Shown one piece after another: positions 47,972 through 56,804 of a stretch of DNA of 64,000 bases. How positions within the stretch are numbered: position 1 is the first letter of the stretch; every line of letters begins with the position of its first letter. The position numbers were made by a program, and so were the translations under genes. This stretch comes from Nocardioides sp. ChNu-153 (GTDB lineage: Bacteria > Actinomycetota > Actinomycetes > Propionibacteriales > Nocardioidaceae). The notes below the pieces were generated by a model. It did not search any database and was not told the origin of the DNA. It was given only the letters and a program-made list of their open reading frames with translations. The stretch is from assembly GCF_030466625.1 (NCBI RefSeq), contig NZ_JADEVT010000002.1, positions 401,344-465,343 on the forward strand, written 5' to 3'.

Positions 47972-49456
47972 TCACGCCTTGTAGCCCTTGTAGCGGCGCA
48001 GCAGCTTGGTCGACATCCAGCCGGTCTGCAGGATCGTGATGATGCCGAGGATGGGCCAGCCGAACGACAGCACGTCGGACTTGGCGTCGATCGGCAGCTG
48101 CAGCCAGATGGCCGCCATGACGGCGACGATGACGGCCAGCACCGCGAGGGGGGCCAGGTAGGCCTGGCCCGAGCCGCGCTCGGCCTTGGCCTGAGCGGCC
48201 CAGTTGTCGGTCTGCGCGCGAGAGGCGAACTTGGTCCAGGCGCGCAGGAAGTGCCCGATCCGGATCCACATGTAGACCTCGGCGGGCGCCAGCAGCAATG
48301 CGAACAGGTAGTCCCGGCGGTTCGCGTAGTACATCGAGCGGGCCACGCGGAAGTTGAGCAGGATGGCGGCCATCGGCGGGATGACCCACCAGGGGGAGAA
48401 GACGAACGCGTCGATCGACAGCGAGCCCAGGAGCAGCAGCAGGAAGAGCAGCCGGGTCGTGATGTTGATGACCATCGAGATGTGCTCGAACCACCGCAGC
48501 CGCAGGTTCGGGTGCAGGGGCTGCCCCGGGGTGTCGCCGCGCTGGCCGGGCCACATCAGGTCGATGGCGCCGAAGTTCCACTTCACCTGCTGCGCGTCGA
48601 GCGAGCGCAGCGTGGTCATGCCGCCCACGTGGGCGCGGGCGGCGGCCGAGATCTTCGTGAGGTAGCCGGCGCTCTTGATCTGCAGCGAGAGCAGCGAGTC
48701 CTCCACCTCGGAGTCGTTGACCCACGGCGTGCGCTGGTGGCTGTCCTCGAGCACCTCGCGCAGGGCGTGGGTGGAGAAGATGGAGAACTGGCCGCCCAGC
48801 ACCGCCATGTTGCGCCCGCGCAGGAGGTTCTGCATGTTGAAGGCGGCGAACTGGGCACGCTGGCCGGCGATGAGGAACTTCGACATCAGGCCGTCGAGCG
48901 CCGAGTCGTCGATGCTGTAGATGGCCGAGATGCCGCCGATGCGGTCGTCGCTCGCAATCTCGTTGACCAGCTCCTCGACCGCGTCGGGCTCCGGGGTGGT
49001 GTCGCCGTCGACGCCAAGGAGGTAGTCGTAGCCCTCGACGAGCGAGTAGCCGTAGTTGAGCGCGCCGACCTTCTTGTCCGGGTTCTTGCCGATGTCGTGG
49101 ACGAAGATCTCGGTCATCTGCTCGCCGTTGCGCGTCTGGCGCACGTGCTCGCCGGCGTAGTAGCCCGCCACCTCGACGGTGTCGTCGGTGGTGTTGTTGA
49201 CGATGACGTGGATGACGTCCGGCAGGCGGGTCTGGGCCAGCAACGCGTCGAGCACGCCGCCGATCGTCTCGCCCTCGTTGTAGGCCGGGATGACCGCGCC
49301 GATGGTGGGGCGGTAGGTGGGCAGCTCCTCGACGCCGTGCAGGAACTCGTCGGCGTACGCCGCCATGCCGGGGTCCGGCACGCGCACGTACTGGTTCTGC
49401 GAGGTGTCGCCGCGCGCGGAGGGGCGTCCGGAGAGCTCGGGGCCGGGGAGGGTCAC
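47972..49456 (-). CDS. Processive GT2 membrane glycosyltransferase
   Basis: The cytoplasmic GT-A domain (about 50-300) has IPAYNEGETIGG, the DxD motif GVDGDTT (Asp150, Asp152), Glu252-Asp253 in SEVEDSLLSLQ and QQVKW (289-293) in the place of the QxxRW motif of polymerising enzymes. About five membrane segments follow (from residue 310). This architecture is that of cellulose/hyaluronan/NodC-type synthases. The polymer is unknown. GTG at 49456 is chosen as the start; CAGGAT ends six bases before it. Confidence 0.88.
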   Translation of the reverse strand: MTLPGPELSGRPSARGDTSQNQYVRVPDPGMAAYADEFLHGVEELPTYRPTIGAVIPAYNEGETIGGVLDALLAQTRLPDVIHVIVNNTTDDTVEVAGYYAGEHVRQTRNGEQMTEIFVHDIGKNPDKKVGALNYGYSLVEGYDYLLGVDGDTTPEPDAVEELVNEIASDDRIGGISAIYSIDDSALDGLMSKFLIAGQRAQFAAFNMQNLLRGRNMAVLGGQFSIFSTHALREVLEDSHQRTPWVNDSEVEDSLLSLQIKSAGYLTKISAAARAHVGGMTTLRSLDAQQVKWNFGAIDLMWPGQRGDTPGQPLHPNLRLRWFEHISMVINITTRLLFLLLLLGSLSIDAFVFSPWWVIPPMAAILLNFRVARSMYYANRRDYLFALLLAPAEVYMWIRIGHFLRAWTKFASRAQTDNWAAQAKAERGSGQAYLAPLAVLAVIVAVMAAIWLQLPIDAKSDVLSFGWPILGIITILQTGWMSTKLLRRYKGYKA

Positions 49457-49554
49457 GCCCGTATCCTGCCGCCCCCTGCTCGGGTCCGTCCCGGTGAGCG
49501 CCGAACTTCTGCTCAGTTTTCCGTCAAACGGACCGGTGCGGCCCGTGGGACCCG

Positions 49555-49758
49555 TCAGCGCGGCAGGGCGGAGGAGCGCCAGGCGCCCGCGCCGGCCGCC
49601 GGCGTGGACCGGAGCAGGCGGCGCGGGGCCGACCACTCCGGCGTACGACGGGGGGCCGGCGCCGGCGCGCCCCCCAGCGAGGAGAGCACCGCGACGATCG
49701 CGGCGACCTCCTCGGGGGTGGCGTCGGGGTTGACGACCCGCAGCAGCGGCGCGCTCAC
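49555..49758 (-). CDS. accE: Acyl-CoA carboxylase epsilon subunit
   Basis: The 67-residue protein starts [25 protein letters not shown], the helix typical of AccE/PccE, and ends with Pro/Arg-rich sequence and a W-containing segment ([12 protein letters not shown]). AccE promotes assembly of actinobacterial AccA-AccD complexes. The GTG overlaps the accD stop (GTGA), as expected for the pair. Confidence 0.88.
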   Translation of the reverse strand: MSAPLLRVVNPDATPEEVAAIVAVLSSLGGAPAPAPRRTPEWSAPRRLLRSTPAAGAGAWRSSALPR

Positions 49759-51371
49759 AGCGGGATGTTCCCGTGCTTCTTGGGCGGCAGCGTCTCGCGC
49801 TTGGTGCGCAGCAGGCGCAGGGCCCTGACGATCTCGCCGCGGGTCTCGTGGGGGCTGATGACGGCGTCGACGTACCCGCGCTCGGCCGCGACGTACGGGT
49901 TCGCGAGGTGCTTGTCGTACTCGTCGACGAGCTCGGCGCGGGTGGCGTCGGCGGTGCCGGCCTCCGTGGCCTCGGCGATCTCCTTGCGGTACAGGATGTT
50001 GACCGCGCCCTGGGCGCCCATGACGGCGATCTGGGCGGTCGGCCACGCCAGGTTGATGTCGGCGCCGAGGTGCTTGGAGCCCATGACGTCGTAGGCGCCG
50101 CCGTACGCCTTGCGGGTGATGATCGTGACCAGCGGCACCGTGGCCTCGGCGTAGGCGTAGATGAGCTTCGCGCCGCGGCGGATGATGCCGTTGTACTCCT
50201 GGTCGGTGCCGGGCAGGAAGCCGGGCACGTCCACGAACGTCAGCACGGGGATGTTGAAGGCGTCGCAGGTGCGCACGAAGCGCGCGGCCTTCTCGGAGGC
50301 GTCGATGTCGAGCGTGCCGGCGAACTGCATCGGCTGGTTGGCGACGACGCCGACGCTGCGGCCCTCGACGCGGGCGTAGCCGACGACCAGGTTCGGCGCG
50401 AAGAGCGGCTGGACCTCGAGGAACTCCTGGTCGTCCACCACCGCCTCGACGACCTCGCGGATGTCGTAGGGCTGGTTCGGGCTGTCCGGGATGATGGCGT
50501 CGAGCGAGCGGTCGAGGTCGGTGACCTCGAGGTCGGCGACGTCGTCGAAGACCGGCGGCTCGTCCAGGTTGTTCTGCGGCAGGTAGGACAGCAGCGTCTT
50601 GACGAACTCGAGCGCGTCCTCCTCGTCGGCCCCCATGTAGTGGGCGTTGCCCGACCGCGTGTTGTGGGTGCGCGCGCCGCCCAGCTCCTCGATCGTCACG
50701 TCCTCGCCGGTCACCGTCTTGATGACGTCGGGGCCGGTGATGAACATGGCGGAGGTCTGGTCGACCATCACGGTGAAGTCGGTGACGGCGGGGGAGTAGA
50801 CGTGGCCGCCGGCGCAGTTGCCCATGATGAGGCTGATCTGCGGGATGACGCCCGAGGCGTGCACGTTGCGGCGGAAGATCTCGCCGTACAGGCCCAGGGA
50901 GACCACGCCCTCCTGGATGCGGGCGCCGGCGCCCTCGTTGATGCCGATGATGGGGCAGCCGGTCTTCATCGCCAGGTCCATGACCTTGGTGATCTTCTCG
51001 CCGTACACCTCGCCGAGCGAGCCGCCGAAGACCGTGAAGTCCTGCGAGAAGACGCAGACCTGGCGACCGTCGATCGTGCCGTAGCCGGTCACGACGCCGT
51101 CGCCGTAGGGCCGCCGCTTCTCGAGGCCGAAGGCGACCGAGCGGTGGCGGGCCAGCTCGTCGAGCTCGACGAAGCTGCCCTCGTCGAAGAGCTGCTCGAT
51201 GCGCTCGCGGGCCGTCTGGCGGCCGCGGGCGTGCTGCTTCTCGACCGCCTTGGCCGAGCCGGCGTGCACGGCCTCGTCGAGCCGGCGCTCGAGGTCGGCC
51301 AGCTTGCCGGCGGTCGTCGTCACGTCGATCTCGTCGGGCACGTCCGTGCCCTCGCCCACCTGTGCGCTCAT
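49755..51371 (-). CDS. accD: Acyl-CoA (propionyl/acetyl-CoA) carboxylase beta subunit
   Basis: The 538-residue carboxyltransferase transfers CO2 from carboxybiotin to acyl-CoA, giving malonyl- or methylmalonyl-CoA. Oxyanion regions are [12 protein letters not shown] and [10 protein letters not shown]. The biotin-carrying alpha subunit is not in the window, so it must be supplied from elsewhere. ATG at 51371 (MSAQVGEG) is chosen because TACATT ends seven bases upstream; the longer reading frame adds 31 atypical residues. Substrate preference, AccD4/5-like, cannot be told here. Confidence 0.94.
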   Translation of the reverse strand: MSAQVGEGTDVPDEIDVTTTAGKLADLERRLDEAVHAGSAKAVEKQHARGRQTARERIEQLFDEGSFVELDELARHRSVAFGLEKRRPYGDGVVTGYGTIDGRQVCVFSQDFTVFGGSLGEVYGEKITKVMDLAMKTGCPIIGINEGAGARIQEGVVSLGLYGEIFRRNVHASGVIPQISLIMGNCAGGHVYSPAVTDFTVMVDQTSAMFITGPDVIKTVTGEDVTIEELGGARTHNTRSGNAHYMGADEEDALEFVKTLLSYLPQNNLDEPPVFDDVADLEVTDLDRSLDAIIPDSPNQPYDIREVVEAVVDDQEFLEVQPLFAPNLVVGYARVEGRSVGVVANQPMQFAGTLDIDASEKAARFVRTCDAFNIPVLTFVDVPGFLPGTDQEYNGIIRRGAKLIYAYAEATVPLVTIITRKAYGGAYDVMGSKHLGADINLAWPTAQIAVMGAQGAVNILYRKEIAEATEAGTADATRAELVDEYDKHLANPYVAAERGYVDAVISPHETRGEIVRALRLLRTKRETLPPKKHGNIPL

Positions 51372-51378
51372 GGGCGGC

Positions 51379-51384
51379 AATGTA
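51379..51384 (-). promoter_or_regulatory. -10 box of accD, leaderless type
   Basis: TACATT on the minus strand ends seven bases before the accD ATG. It is the closest match to TATAAT in the leaderless set. Confidence 0.58.
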
Positions 51385-51474
51385 GCGTCCCGCGCCGACG
51401 CCGGACGCAGGGGTCTTGCGTACCGGACAACGGGTACCCCGTCCCATCCCGTGATCCGGGACACCGGCCGCGCC

Positions 51475-52851
51475 TCAGGCGTAGAGCCAGCGCGCCGCCC
51501 GCTCGCGCAGCGCGCGGTAGCGCGGCGACGCCCCCGCCCGCAGGTGCTCGACCGGCACCTGCGGGTCCACGTCGGTCACCGCCTCCGTCAGGTACGGCGT
51601 GCCCCGCCGCCGTGCGACCGGCCGGGTCAGCGCCCGGCGCCACGCCGGGGGGCCGACACGAGCGGGCCAGGGCGCGGGGGCGCGGCCGCGCCCGAGCGCG
51701 ACGAGCTCCCGGGCGATCGTCGTCGCGCCGTCGGGGGTCTCGAGGCCCGCGCACACCGCGGTGAGCTCCCGCCGTACCGCGGGGTCGAGGAGCCGGTCGA
51801 GGGCACCGGTGAGGTCGGACTCGTCCGTGCTCGCCAGCGCCGCGCCCCGCGCGACGACCCCGCGGGTGCGGGCCACCTGGTCGTCGGTCTCGTGGGCGGT
51901 GCTCGGCACCAGCAGCGTGGGCAGGCCGACGGCGAGGTGCTCGTGCACGGCGTTGTAGCCGGCGGCGCCGACCGCGGCGTCGAAGGCCGCGAGGTAGCGC
52001 GCCAGGGGGTAGGTGTCGCGCAGCGCCACGACGTCGCCGTCCTGGGTGCCGGAGCCGCCGGACCCGCCGGCGCCGCTGCGGGCGATCGCCTGCCGCGTGA
52101 GCGCCACCTGCCACTGCGGCGCCGCCGTGCGCAGGTGCTCGCGCACCCGGCGCACCAGCTCGCCGACGTCGGCGTAGGCCCCCGAGCCCGGGGCGAGCAG
52201 CAGCGCCGGGCGGTCCGGGTCGAGCCCGAGCGCGGCGCGCGCCGCGGCCCGCCCCAGGGCCGGCACGTGCGTGGTCAGCGACACGGGCGCGGTGCGCAGC
52301 GCGCCGGTGTCGCCGGCGGTGGGTCCGGTGTCGGCCGCGGCGCCGAGGTCGCCGGGCTCGACGACGAGGTCGAACGCGTCGGCGCGCGCCAGCCACGGCG
52401 CGCCGACGCCCTGGCGCCACATGCCGCGGCGCACCCAGACGAAGGCGGTGCCGGGCAGGCGGCGCCGGGCGGCGAGCAGACCCGCGTACGGCACCACGCC
52501 GTCGAACGCGACGACGCGGGCCCCCGTCTCGGCCGCGAGCGCGACCAGGCGGTCGGCGAAGTAGGGGTCCCAGGCGGTGCGCCAGGCGACCTTGGCCGCG
52601 CCCGCGCCCTGCCACGGGCTGGTGCGGCTGGGGCAGTGCTCGACCCGCACGTGCTCGGCCCCGGGCAGGCGCCCGTCGGCCACGGCGCGCGCGACCGTCG
52701 GCAGGGCACCCGACAGGGACAGCAGGGTCACGTCGAGCGCGTCCGCGCCCGCCAGCGCGACCGACAGCTGCCGGGTGAGGTGCCCCATGCCCACCCCGTT
52801 GCTGGTCGCCAGCACGACGGGGACGCGGGACGGATCGGGGGCGACGGGCAC
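51475..52851 (-). CDS. GT-B fold glycosyltransferase (MurG/UGT-like)
   Basis: The 458-residue protein starts its first domain with [19 protein letters not shown], a nucleotide-sugar GT-B N-terminus. The donor-binding region [29 protein letters not shown] resembles UDP-sugar transferases such as MurG and MGT. The C-terminal 60 residues are Pro/Arg-rich and unassigned. No membrane segment is present. The acceptor is unknown. GTG at 52851 has TAGACT (52860-52865) eight bases upstream. Confidence 0.82.
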   Translation of the reverse strand: MPVAPDPSRVPVVLATSNGVGMGHLTRQLSVALAGADALDVTLLSLSGALPTVARAVADGRLPGAEHVRVEHCPSRTSPWQGAGAAKVAWRTAWDPYFADRLVALAAETGARVVAFDGVVPYAGLLAARRRLPGTAFVWVRRGMWRQGVGAPWLARADAFDLVVEPGDLGAAADTGPTAGDTGALRTAPVSLTTHVPALGRAAARAALGLDPDRPALLLAPGSGAYADVGELVRRVREHLRTAAPQWQVALTRQAIARSGAGGSGGSGTQDGDVVALRDTYPLARYLAAFDAAVGAAGYNAVHEHLAVGLPTLLVPSTAHETDDQVARTRGVVARGAALASTDESDLTGALDRLLDPAVRRELTAVCAGLETPDGATTIARELVALGRGRAPAPWPARVGPPAWRRALTRPVARRRGTPYLTEAVTDVDPQVPVEHLRAGASPRYRALRERAARWLYA

Positions 52852-52859
52852 GGGTCGCG

Positions 52860-52907
52860 AGTCTAGGCGGGCAGGCAGACGGGCGGGCGGCTCCGGGTGG
52901 CTAGGGT
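52860..52907. promoter_or_regulatory. Divergent promoters of the GT-B gene and birA
   Basis: TAGACT on the minus strand (52860-52865) precedes the GT-B GTG by eight bases. TAGGGT on the plus strand (52902-52907) precedes the birA GTG at 52915 by seven. Both starts look leaderless, in a gap of 63 bases. Confidence 0.55.
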
Positions 52908-52914
52908 CGCGCCC

Positions 52915-53739
52915 GTGACCGCCGACCCCGCCCCGCTGCGCCCGCCGCTCCGCACCGACGAGCTCGCCGCCCTGCCGGGCTGGGCGGTCGAGGTCGTGGC
53001 CGCCTCGGCGTCGACCAACGCCGACCTGGCCGCCCGGGCCCGGACGGGCGCACCGGCCCGCACCGTCCTCGCCGCCGAGCACCAGACCGCGGGCCGCGGC
53101 CGGGTCGACCGCGTGTTCGTCACCCCCGACCGGGCGGCCCTCACCTTCTCGGTGCTCCTGCGTCCGGGCGCGCCGGCCGCCGCCTGGCCGTGGCTGCCGC
53201 TCCTGGCGGGCACCGCCGTACGACGGGGGGTCGCCCGCCGCCACCCGGGTCTCCGGGTCGGGCTGAAGTGGCCCAACGACGTGCTCGTCGCCGCCGACGG
53301 CCCGCCCACGGGCAAGGTCTGCGGGATCCTCGCCGAGCGGGTGGAGAGCGCCGACGGTCCGGCCGCCGTGCTGGGCATCGGTCTGAACGTCTCCACGACG
53401 CGGGCCGAGCTGCCGGTGCCGACGGCGGAGTCGCTGGCCACCGCGGGCGTGCCCGCCGCCGAGCTCGACCGCACGGCCCTGCTCGTCGCGGTGCTCGCCG
53501 AGCTCGACCGCGGCCTGGAGCGCTGGGAGGCCGGCGACCTGACCGGTCTGAGGGCCGACTACACCTCGGTCTGCGACACCGTCGGGCGCGCAGTGCGCGT
53601 CGAGCTGCCGCAGGACCGGGTGCTGCACGGAACCGCGGTCGAGGTCGACGCCGGCGGCGGCCTGGTGGTCGAGGGGCCGGACGGCCGCACCGTCGTGGGG
53701 GCGGGCGACGTCGTGCACGTCCGACGCGCGGACGCCTGA
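52915..53739 (+). CDS. birA: Biotin-[acetyl-CoA-carboxylase] ligase
   Basis: BirA makes biotinyl-AMP and attaches biotin to carrier lysines. The 274-residue protein has the GRGR motif in QTAGRGRVDR, the catalytic lysine region LKWPNDVLV, and GIGLNVSTT. There is no N-terminal DNA-binding domain, so it is not a repressor. The GTG at 52915 is fixed by TAGGGT seven bases upstream. Its neighbour across the GT-B gene is accD, part of a biotin-dependent complex. Confidence 0.94.
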   Translation: MTADPAPLRPPLRTDELAALPGWAVEVVAASASTNADLAARARTGAPARTVLAAEHQTAGRGRVDRVFVTPDRAALTFSVLLRPGAPAAAWPWLPLLAGTAVRRGVARRHPGLRVGLKWPNDVLVAADGPPTGKVCGILAERVESADGPAAVLGIGLNVSTTRAELPVPTAESLATAGVPAAELDRTALLVAVLAELDRGLERWEAGDLTGLRADYTSVCDTVGRAVRVELPQDRVLHGTAVEVDAGGGLVVEGPDGRTVVGAGDVVHVRRADA

Positions 53740-53772
53740 GGTCGCTCCGGCGGAGGTGACACAATCGCGGCC

Positions 53773-54285
53773 GTGTCCTTCCCGCAGCGGCTCCTCAACC
53801 CCGGCGAGCACGTCGTCGTGAGCACCCGCACGCACGTGAAGGAGATCTTCGGCGCGCTGCTGGTGCTCGTCGTGGTGGGCGCGGCGGCCGTGGCCCTCGT
53901 GGTGGTGCTCCCCGCGAGCACGGCGGGCGACGTGGGGCGGATCGCCACCGGGGTGGCGGCCCTCGTCGTGCTCTTCTGGTTCGTGCTCCGCCCCGTGGTG
54001 CGGTGGCTGACCACGACGTACACGTTCACCAACCGCCGCTTCATCGCCCGCTCCGGCTTCGTCGCGCAGGAGGGACGCACCATCCCGCTCAACCGCATCA
54101 GCGGCGTCGACCTCGAGGTCGGGGTCGTCGACCGCCTCCTCGGCTGCGGCACGCTCGTGGTCTCCGACGCCAGCGAGCAGGGCCGCGTCGAGCTGCGCGA
54201 CATCCCGCGCGTCGAGCAGGTCCAGCTGCTCGTGTCCGAGGAGCTCCACCGACTCTCCGGGGCCCGCGGTGACGACGGCACCTGA
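53773..54285 (+). CDS. Bacterial PH domain membrane protein
   Basis: The 170-residue protein has two membrane segments (about 26-45 and 58-76) and a C-terminal PH-like domain. The domain contains TYTFTNRRFIARSG, TIPLNRISGVDLEVGVVDRLLG and GTLVVSDASEQG, typical of YdbS/bPH2 proteins. Function is unknown. CACAAT (53760-53765) lies seven bases before the GTG and may be a -10 box with one change from TACAAT. It overlaps the cyclase gene by 17 bases. Confidence 0.86.
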   Translation: MSFPQRLLNPGEHVVVSTRTHVKEIFGALLVLVVVGAAAVALVVVLPASTAGDVGRIATGVAALVVLFWFVLRPVVRWLTTTYTFTNRRFIARSGFVAQEGRTIPLNRISGVDLEVGVVDRLLGCGTLVVSDASEQGRVELRDIPRVEQVQLLVSEELHRLSGARGDDGT

Positions 54286-55285
54286 CCCGCAGCCCGACCC
54301 GACCGGCGGCGAGGGCGGGCGCCCCACCCGCACCGACCTCGAGCGCGCCATCCTCGGGGAGGTCCCGGTCTTCACGGCGCAGGACCTGGACGAGGCGGGC
54401 ATCCCGGTCGCCGACGTGCGCCGCCTGTGGCGGGCCCTCGGCCTGCCGCTCAACGAGGCCGACGTCACGTTCACCGGATCCGACACCACGGCGCTCGCCG
54501 CCCTCGTGGAGACCGTCGAGCGGGGCGGGCTCGACATGGACACGGCGGTGAACCTGACCCGGGCCGTGGGCCAGACGATGGCGCGGCTGGCCGACTGGGA
54601 GATCTCGGCGCTCATCCCCGTCATCGACGAGCGCGAGTCGGGCCCCGGCGCCACGGGCAGCCGCATCGGCGCGGCCGTGCGCCTGGTCGAGGACTTCCGC
54701 GACGTGTTCGAGCAGCTGACGCTCAACGCGTGGCGGCGCCACCTCGCCGCGGCGGTGAGCCGGGTCGAGGGCCTCGACGAGCTCGACGAGGAGACCGACA
54801 CCGCCCACACCACCGTCGGGTTCGCCGACCTGGTGAGCTTCACCGCGCTGTCGAACCAGCTCGAGGAGTCGCGGATCGGCGACCTCGTCGAGGTCTTCGA
54901 GTCCCGCTGCCACGACGTGATCCAGGCCCATCAGGGCCGGCTCATCAAGTCGCTCGGTGACTCGGTCCTCTTCGTCAACGACGACCCCGTCCGCGCGCTC
55001 GAGATCGCCGAGGGCATCATCACCGTCATCGGCCGCGACGCCCGGATGCCCGACGTGCGCGTGGGCATGGCGACCGGGCACGTCGTCACCCGCCTCGGCG
55101 ACGTCTTCGGCCCTCCCGTGAACCTCGCCTCGCGGCTGACCAACATCGCCCGGCGCAACCGCATGATCATCGACCACGAGACCGCGCGGCTCCTGCCCCG
55201 CAGCGACTTCGAGACCCGCCTGCTGCCCGCCCGTCCCGTCCGCGGGTTCGGCCTGCTGGAGCCGGTGACGGTCCGCCGTACCTGA
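54269..55285 (+). CDS. Class III adenylyl cyclase with N-terminal regulatory domain
   Basis: The 338-residue soluble cyclase has a helical N-terminal domain (about 20-165) like the autoinhibitory pH-sensing domain of mycobacterial Rv1264, and a class III catalytic domain (about 180-335). All key residues are visible: metal ligands Asp187 (FADLVSFT) and Asp231, substrate-selecting Lys227 and Asp278, and transition-state Asn285 and Arg289 (PPVNLASRL). Lys/Asp specify ATP, so cAMP is the likely product. It overlaps the PH-domain gene. Confidence 0.92.
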   Translation: MTTAPDPQPDPTGGEGGRPTRTDLERAILGEVPVFTAQDLDEAGIPVADVRRLWRALGLPLNEADVTFTGSDTTALAALVETVERGGLDMDTAVNLTRAVGQTMARLADWEISALIPVIDERESGPGATGSRIGAAVRLVEDFRDVFEQLTLNAWRRHLAAAVSRVEGLDELDEETDTAHTTVGFADLVSFTALSNQLEESRIGDLVEVFESRCHDVIQAHQGRLIKSLGDSVLFVNDDPVRALEIAEGIITVIGRDARMPDVRVGMATGHVVTRLGDVFGPPVNLASRLTNIARRNRMIIDHETARLLPRSDFETRLLPARPVRGFGLLEPVTVRRT

Positions 55286-55376
55286 CCCCGGTCGCGGGGC
55301 CGCCCGGGCCGGCTCGACCGTCGGTGGGGCAAGGCAAAATTTCACCGGTTCGCCCGCGCGGGCCCCCCCGGCTTCC

Positions 55377-55382
55377 TACGGT
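55377..55382 (+). promoter_or_regulatory. -10 box of the orphan winged-helix gene, leaderless type
   Basis: TACGGT ends seven bases before the GTG at 55390. The gap after the cyclase (55286-55389) also has an AT-rich GCAAAATTTCACC, rare in this sequence, in the -35 area. Confidence 0.58.
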
Positions 55383-55389
55383 GTGGCAC

Positions 55390-55716
55390 GTGTTCCAGGT
55401 GCAATGCGTGCGACTCGACCCGGCGACCCGCCGTGCCTGGGCCGACGACCGCGAGATCGTGCTCTCCCGCAAGGAGTTCGACCTCCTGCACGCCCTCATC
55501 TCCCGTGCCGGGGAGGTCGTGAGCCGTGAGGAGCTCATGCGCACGGTGTGGAACACGACGTTCTGGACCTCGTCCAAGACCATCGACGTCCACCTCGGCT
55601 GGCTGCGGCGCAAGATCGGGGACGACACCCGCGCCCCGCACCTCATCACCACCATCCGCGGCAAGGGCCTGCGCTTCGAGGTCGAGCCGCCGGTGCGGGC
55701 CTCCCGCCCCGCCTGA
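55390..55716 (+). CDS. Orphan OmpR-type winged-helix DNA-binding protein without receiver
   Basis: The 108-residue protein is only a Trans_reg_C winged helix: VLSRKEFDLLHALISRAGEV, EELMRTVW, then the recognition-helix region TIDVHLGWLRRKIGDD and the wing IRGKGLRFE. No receiver domain or phosphorylation site is present. The GTG at 55390 is supported by TACGGT seven bases upstream; a start at 55324 would add 22 Pro/Arg-rich residues but lie upstream of that box. It precedes the glycan gene group and may regulate it. Confidence 0.85.
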   Translation: MFQVQCVRLDPATRRAWADDREIVLSRKEFDLLHALISRAGEVVSREELMRTVWNTTFWTSSKTIDVHLGWLRRKIGDDTRAPHLITTIRGKGLRFEVEPPVRASRPA

Positions 55717-55853
55717 CCCGCCGACCCGACCGGCCCGCCCGACCCGCCCCGCCGGCGACCGGTGAGCCGTGTTGGGCGGGCTCCCGCCGGTGTGGCAGCG
55801 TAGGGCGGGCGCGTCCCGCCCCGGGGCGTGGTGACGAGGAGAGGTGGAACCCG

Positions 55854-56804
55854 ATGCGCACAGCCGTCGTGGTGCTCAACTACGGCGATCCCGACGACAC
55901 CCTCGAGTGCGTCGCGAGCCTGGAGCGTTCGGAGGATCTCGACTTCGACCTCTACGTCGTGGACAACGGTCCCGACGACGCGAAGCACGCCGCGCTGCGC
56001 GACGCCATCGGTGAGCGCGGCACGGTGCTGGCGACGGGGGAGAACCTCGGCTACGCCGGCGGCAACAACGTCGGGGTGCGCAAGGCGCTGGAGACGGACG
56101 CGCAGTACGTCTGGATCCTCAACCCCGACACCCGCGTCGGGCCGCGCACGCTCGGCACCCTCATCGAGCACCTGCAGGCCTACCCGGACTGCGGCGTCGT
56201 CGGCTCCCGCATCCTGTACGGCGGCAAGGAGCCGCGCATCTGGTTCGACGGGGCGACCATCGACCGCACCACGGGCGCGACGTCGCACGTGAACAACGGC
56301 AAGGCCCCGGCCGCCGTCGGCGGACGCAAGGTCGTCGACGTCGACTACGTGACCGGCGCGGCCCCGCTGATCCGCCGCGCGACGCTCGATCACGTCGGCC
56401 TCATGCCGGAGCACTACTTCCTCTACTTCGAGGAGACCGACTGGTGCGTGCGCCTGCAGGACGCGGGCTGGCGCACGATGGTCAACCGCACGGCGTCGAT
56501 GGTGCACCTCAAGCGCTCCAGCGGCTCGCTGCCGCAGCCGTACTACATCTACTACATGACGCGGAACCGCTACGGCTTCGCGCGCGACGCCCTCGGCATC
56601 GACCCCGACGCGTCGGTGGCCCACCTGCAGGAGACCTTCCTGAAGGCGTGGCGCAAGAAGGTCGAGGACGGCGCCCCGGCGTGGCTGGAGCGCTTCGACG
56701 AGCTCGTGACGATGGCGGTCGAGGACGCCCGCGCCGGACGCTTCGGCCGCAACGACCTCGTGACGCACTTCCCGCGCGCGGAGGAGTCGCTTGCCGGGCG
56801 CTGA
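55854..56804 (+). CDS. GT2 family glycosyltransferase (rhamnosyltransferase-like)
   Basis: The 316-residue enzyme has AVVVLNYGDPDDTLECVASL, YAGGNNVGVRKAL, the DxD-like ILNPDTRVG and YFLYFEETDWCVRLQDAGW. These features match GT2 enzymes such as WbbL/GlfT-like transferases that build wall or surface glycans. It has no membrane segment. The ATG follows GAGGAGAGG. It overlaps the next gene by 14 bases and starts a three-gene glycan unit. The sugar is unknown. Confidence 0.9.
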   Translation: MRTAVVVLNYGDPDDTLECVASLERSEDLDFDLYVVDNGPDDAKHAALRDAIGERGTVLATGENLGYAGGNNVGVRKALETDAQYVWILNPDTRVGPRTLGTLIEHLQAYPDCGVVGSRILYGGKEPRIWFDGATIDRTTGATSHVNNGKAPAAVGGRKVVDVDYVTGAAPLIRRATLDHVGLMPEHYFLYFEETDWCVRLQDAGWRTMVNRTASMVHLKRSSGSLPQPYYIYYMTRNRYGFARDALGIDPDASVAHLQETFLKAWRKKVEDGAPAWLERFDELVTMAVEDARAGRFGRNDLVTHFPRAEESLAGR

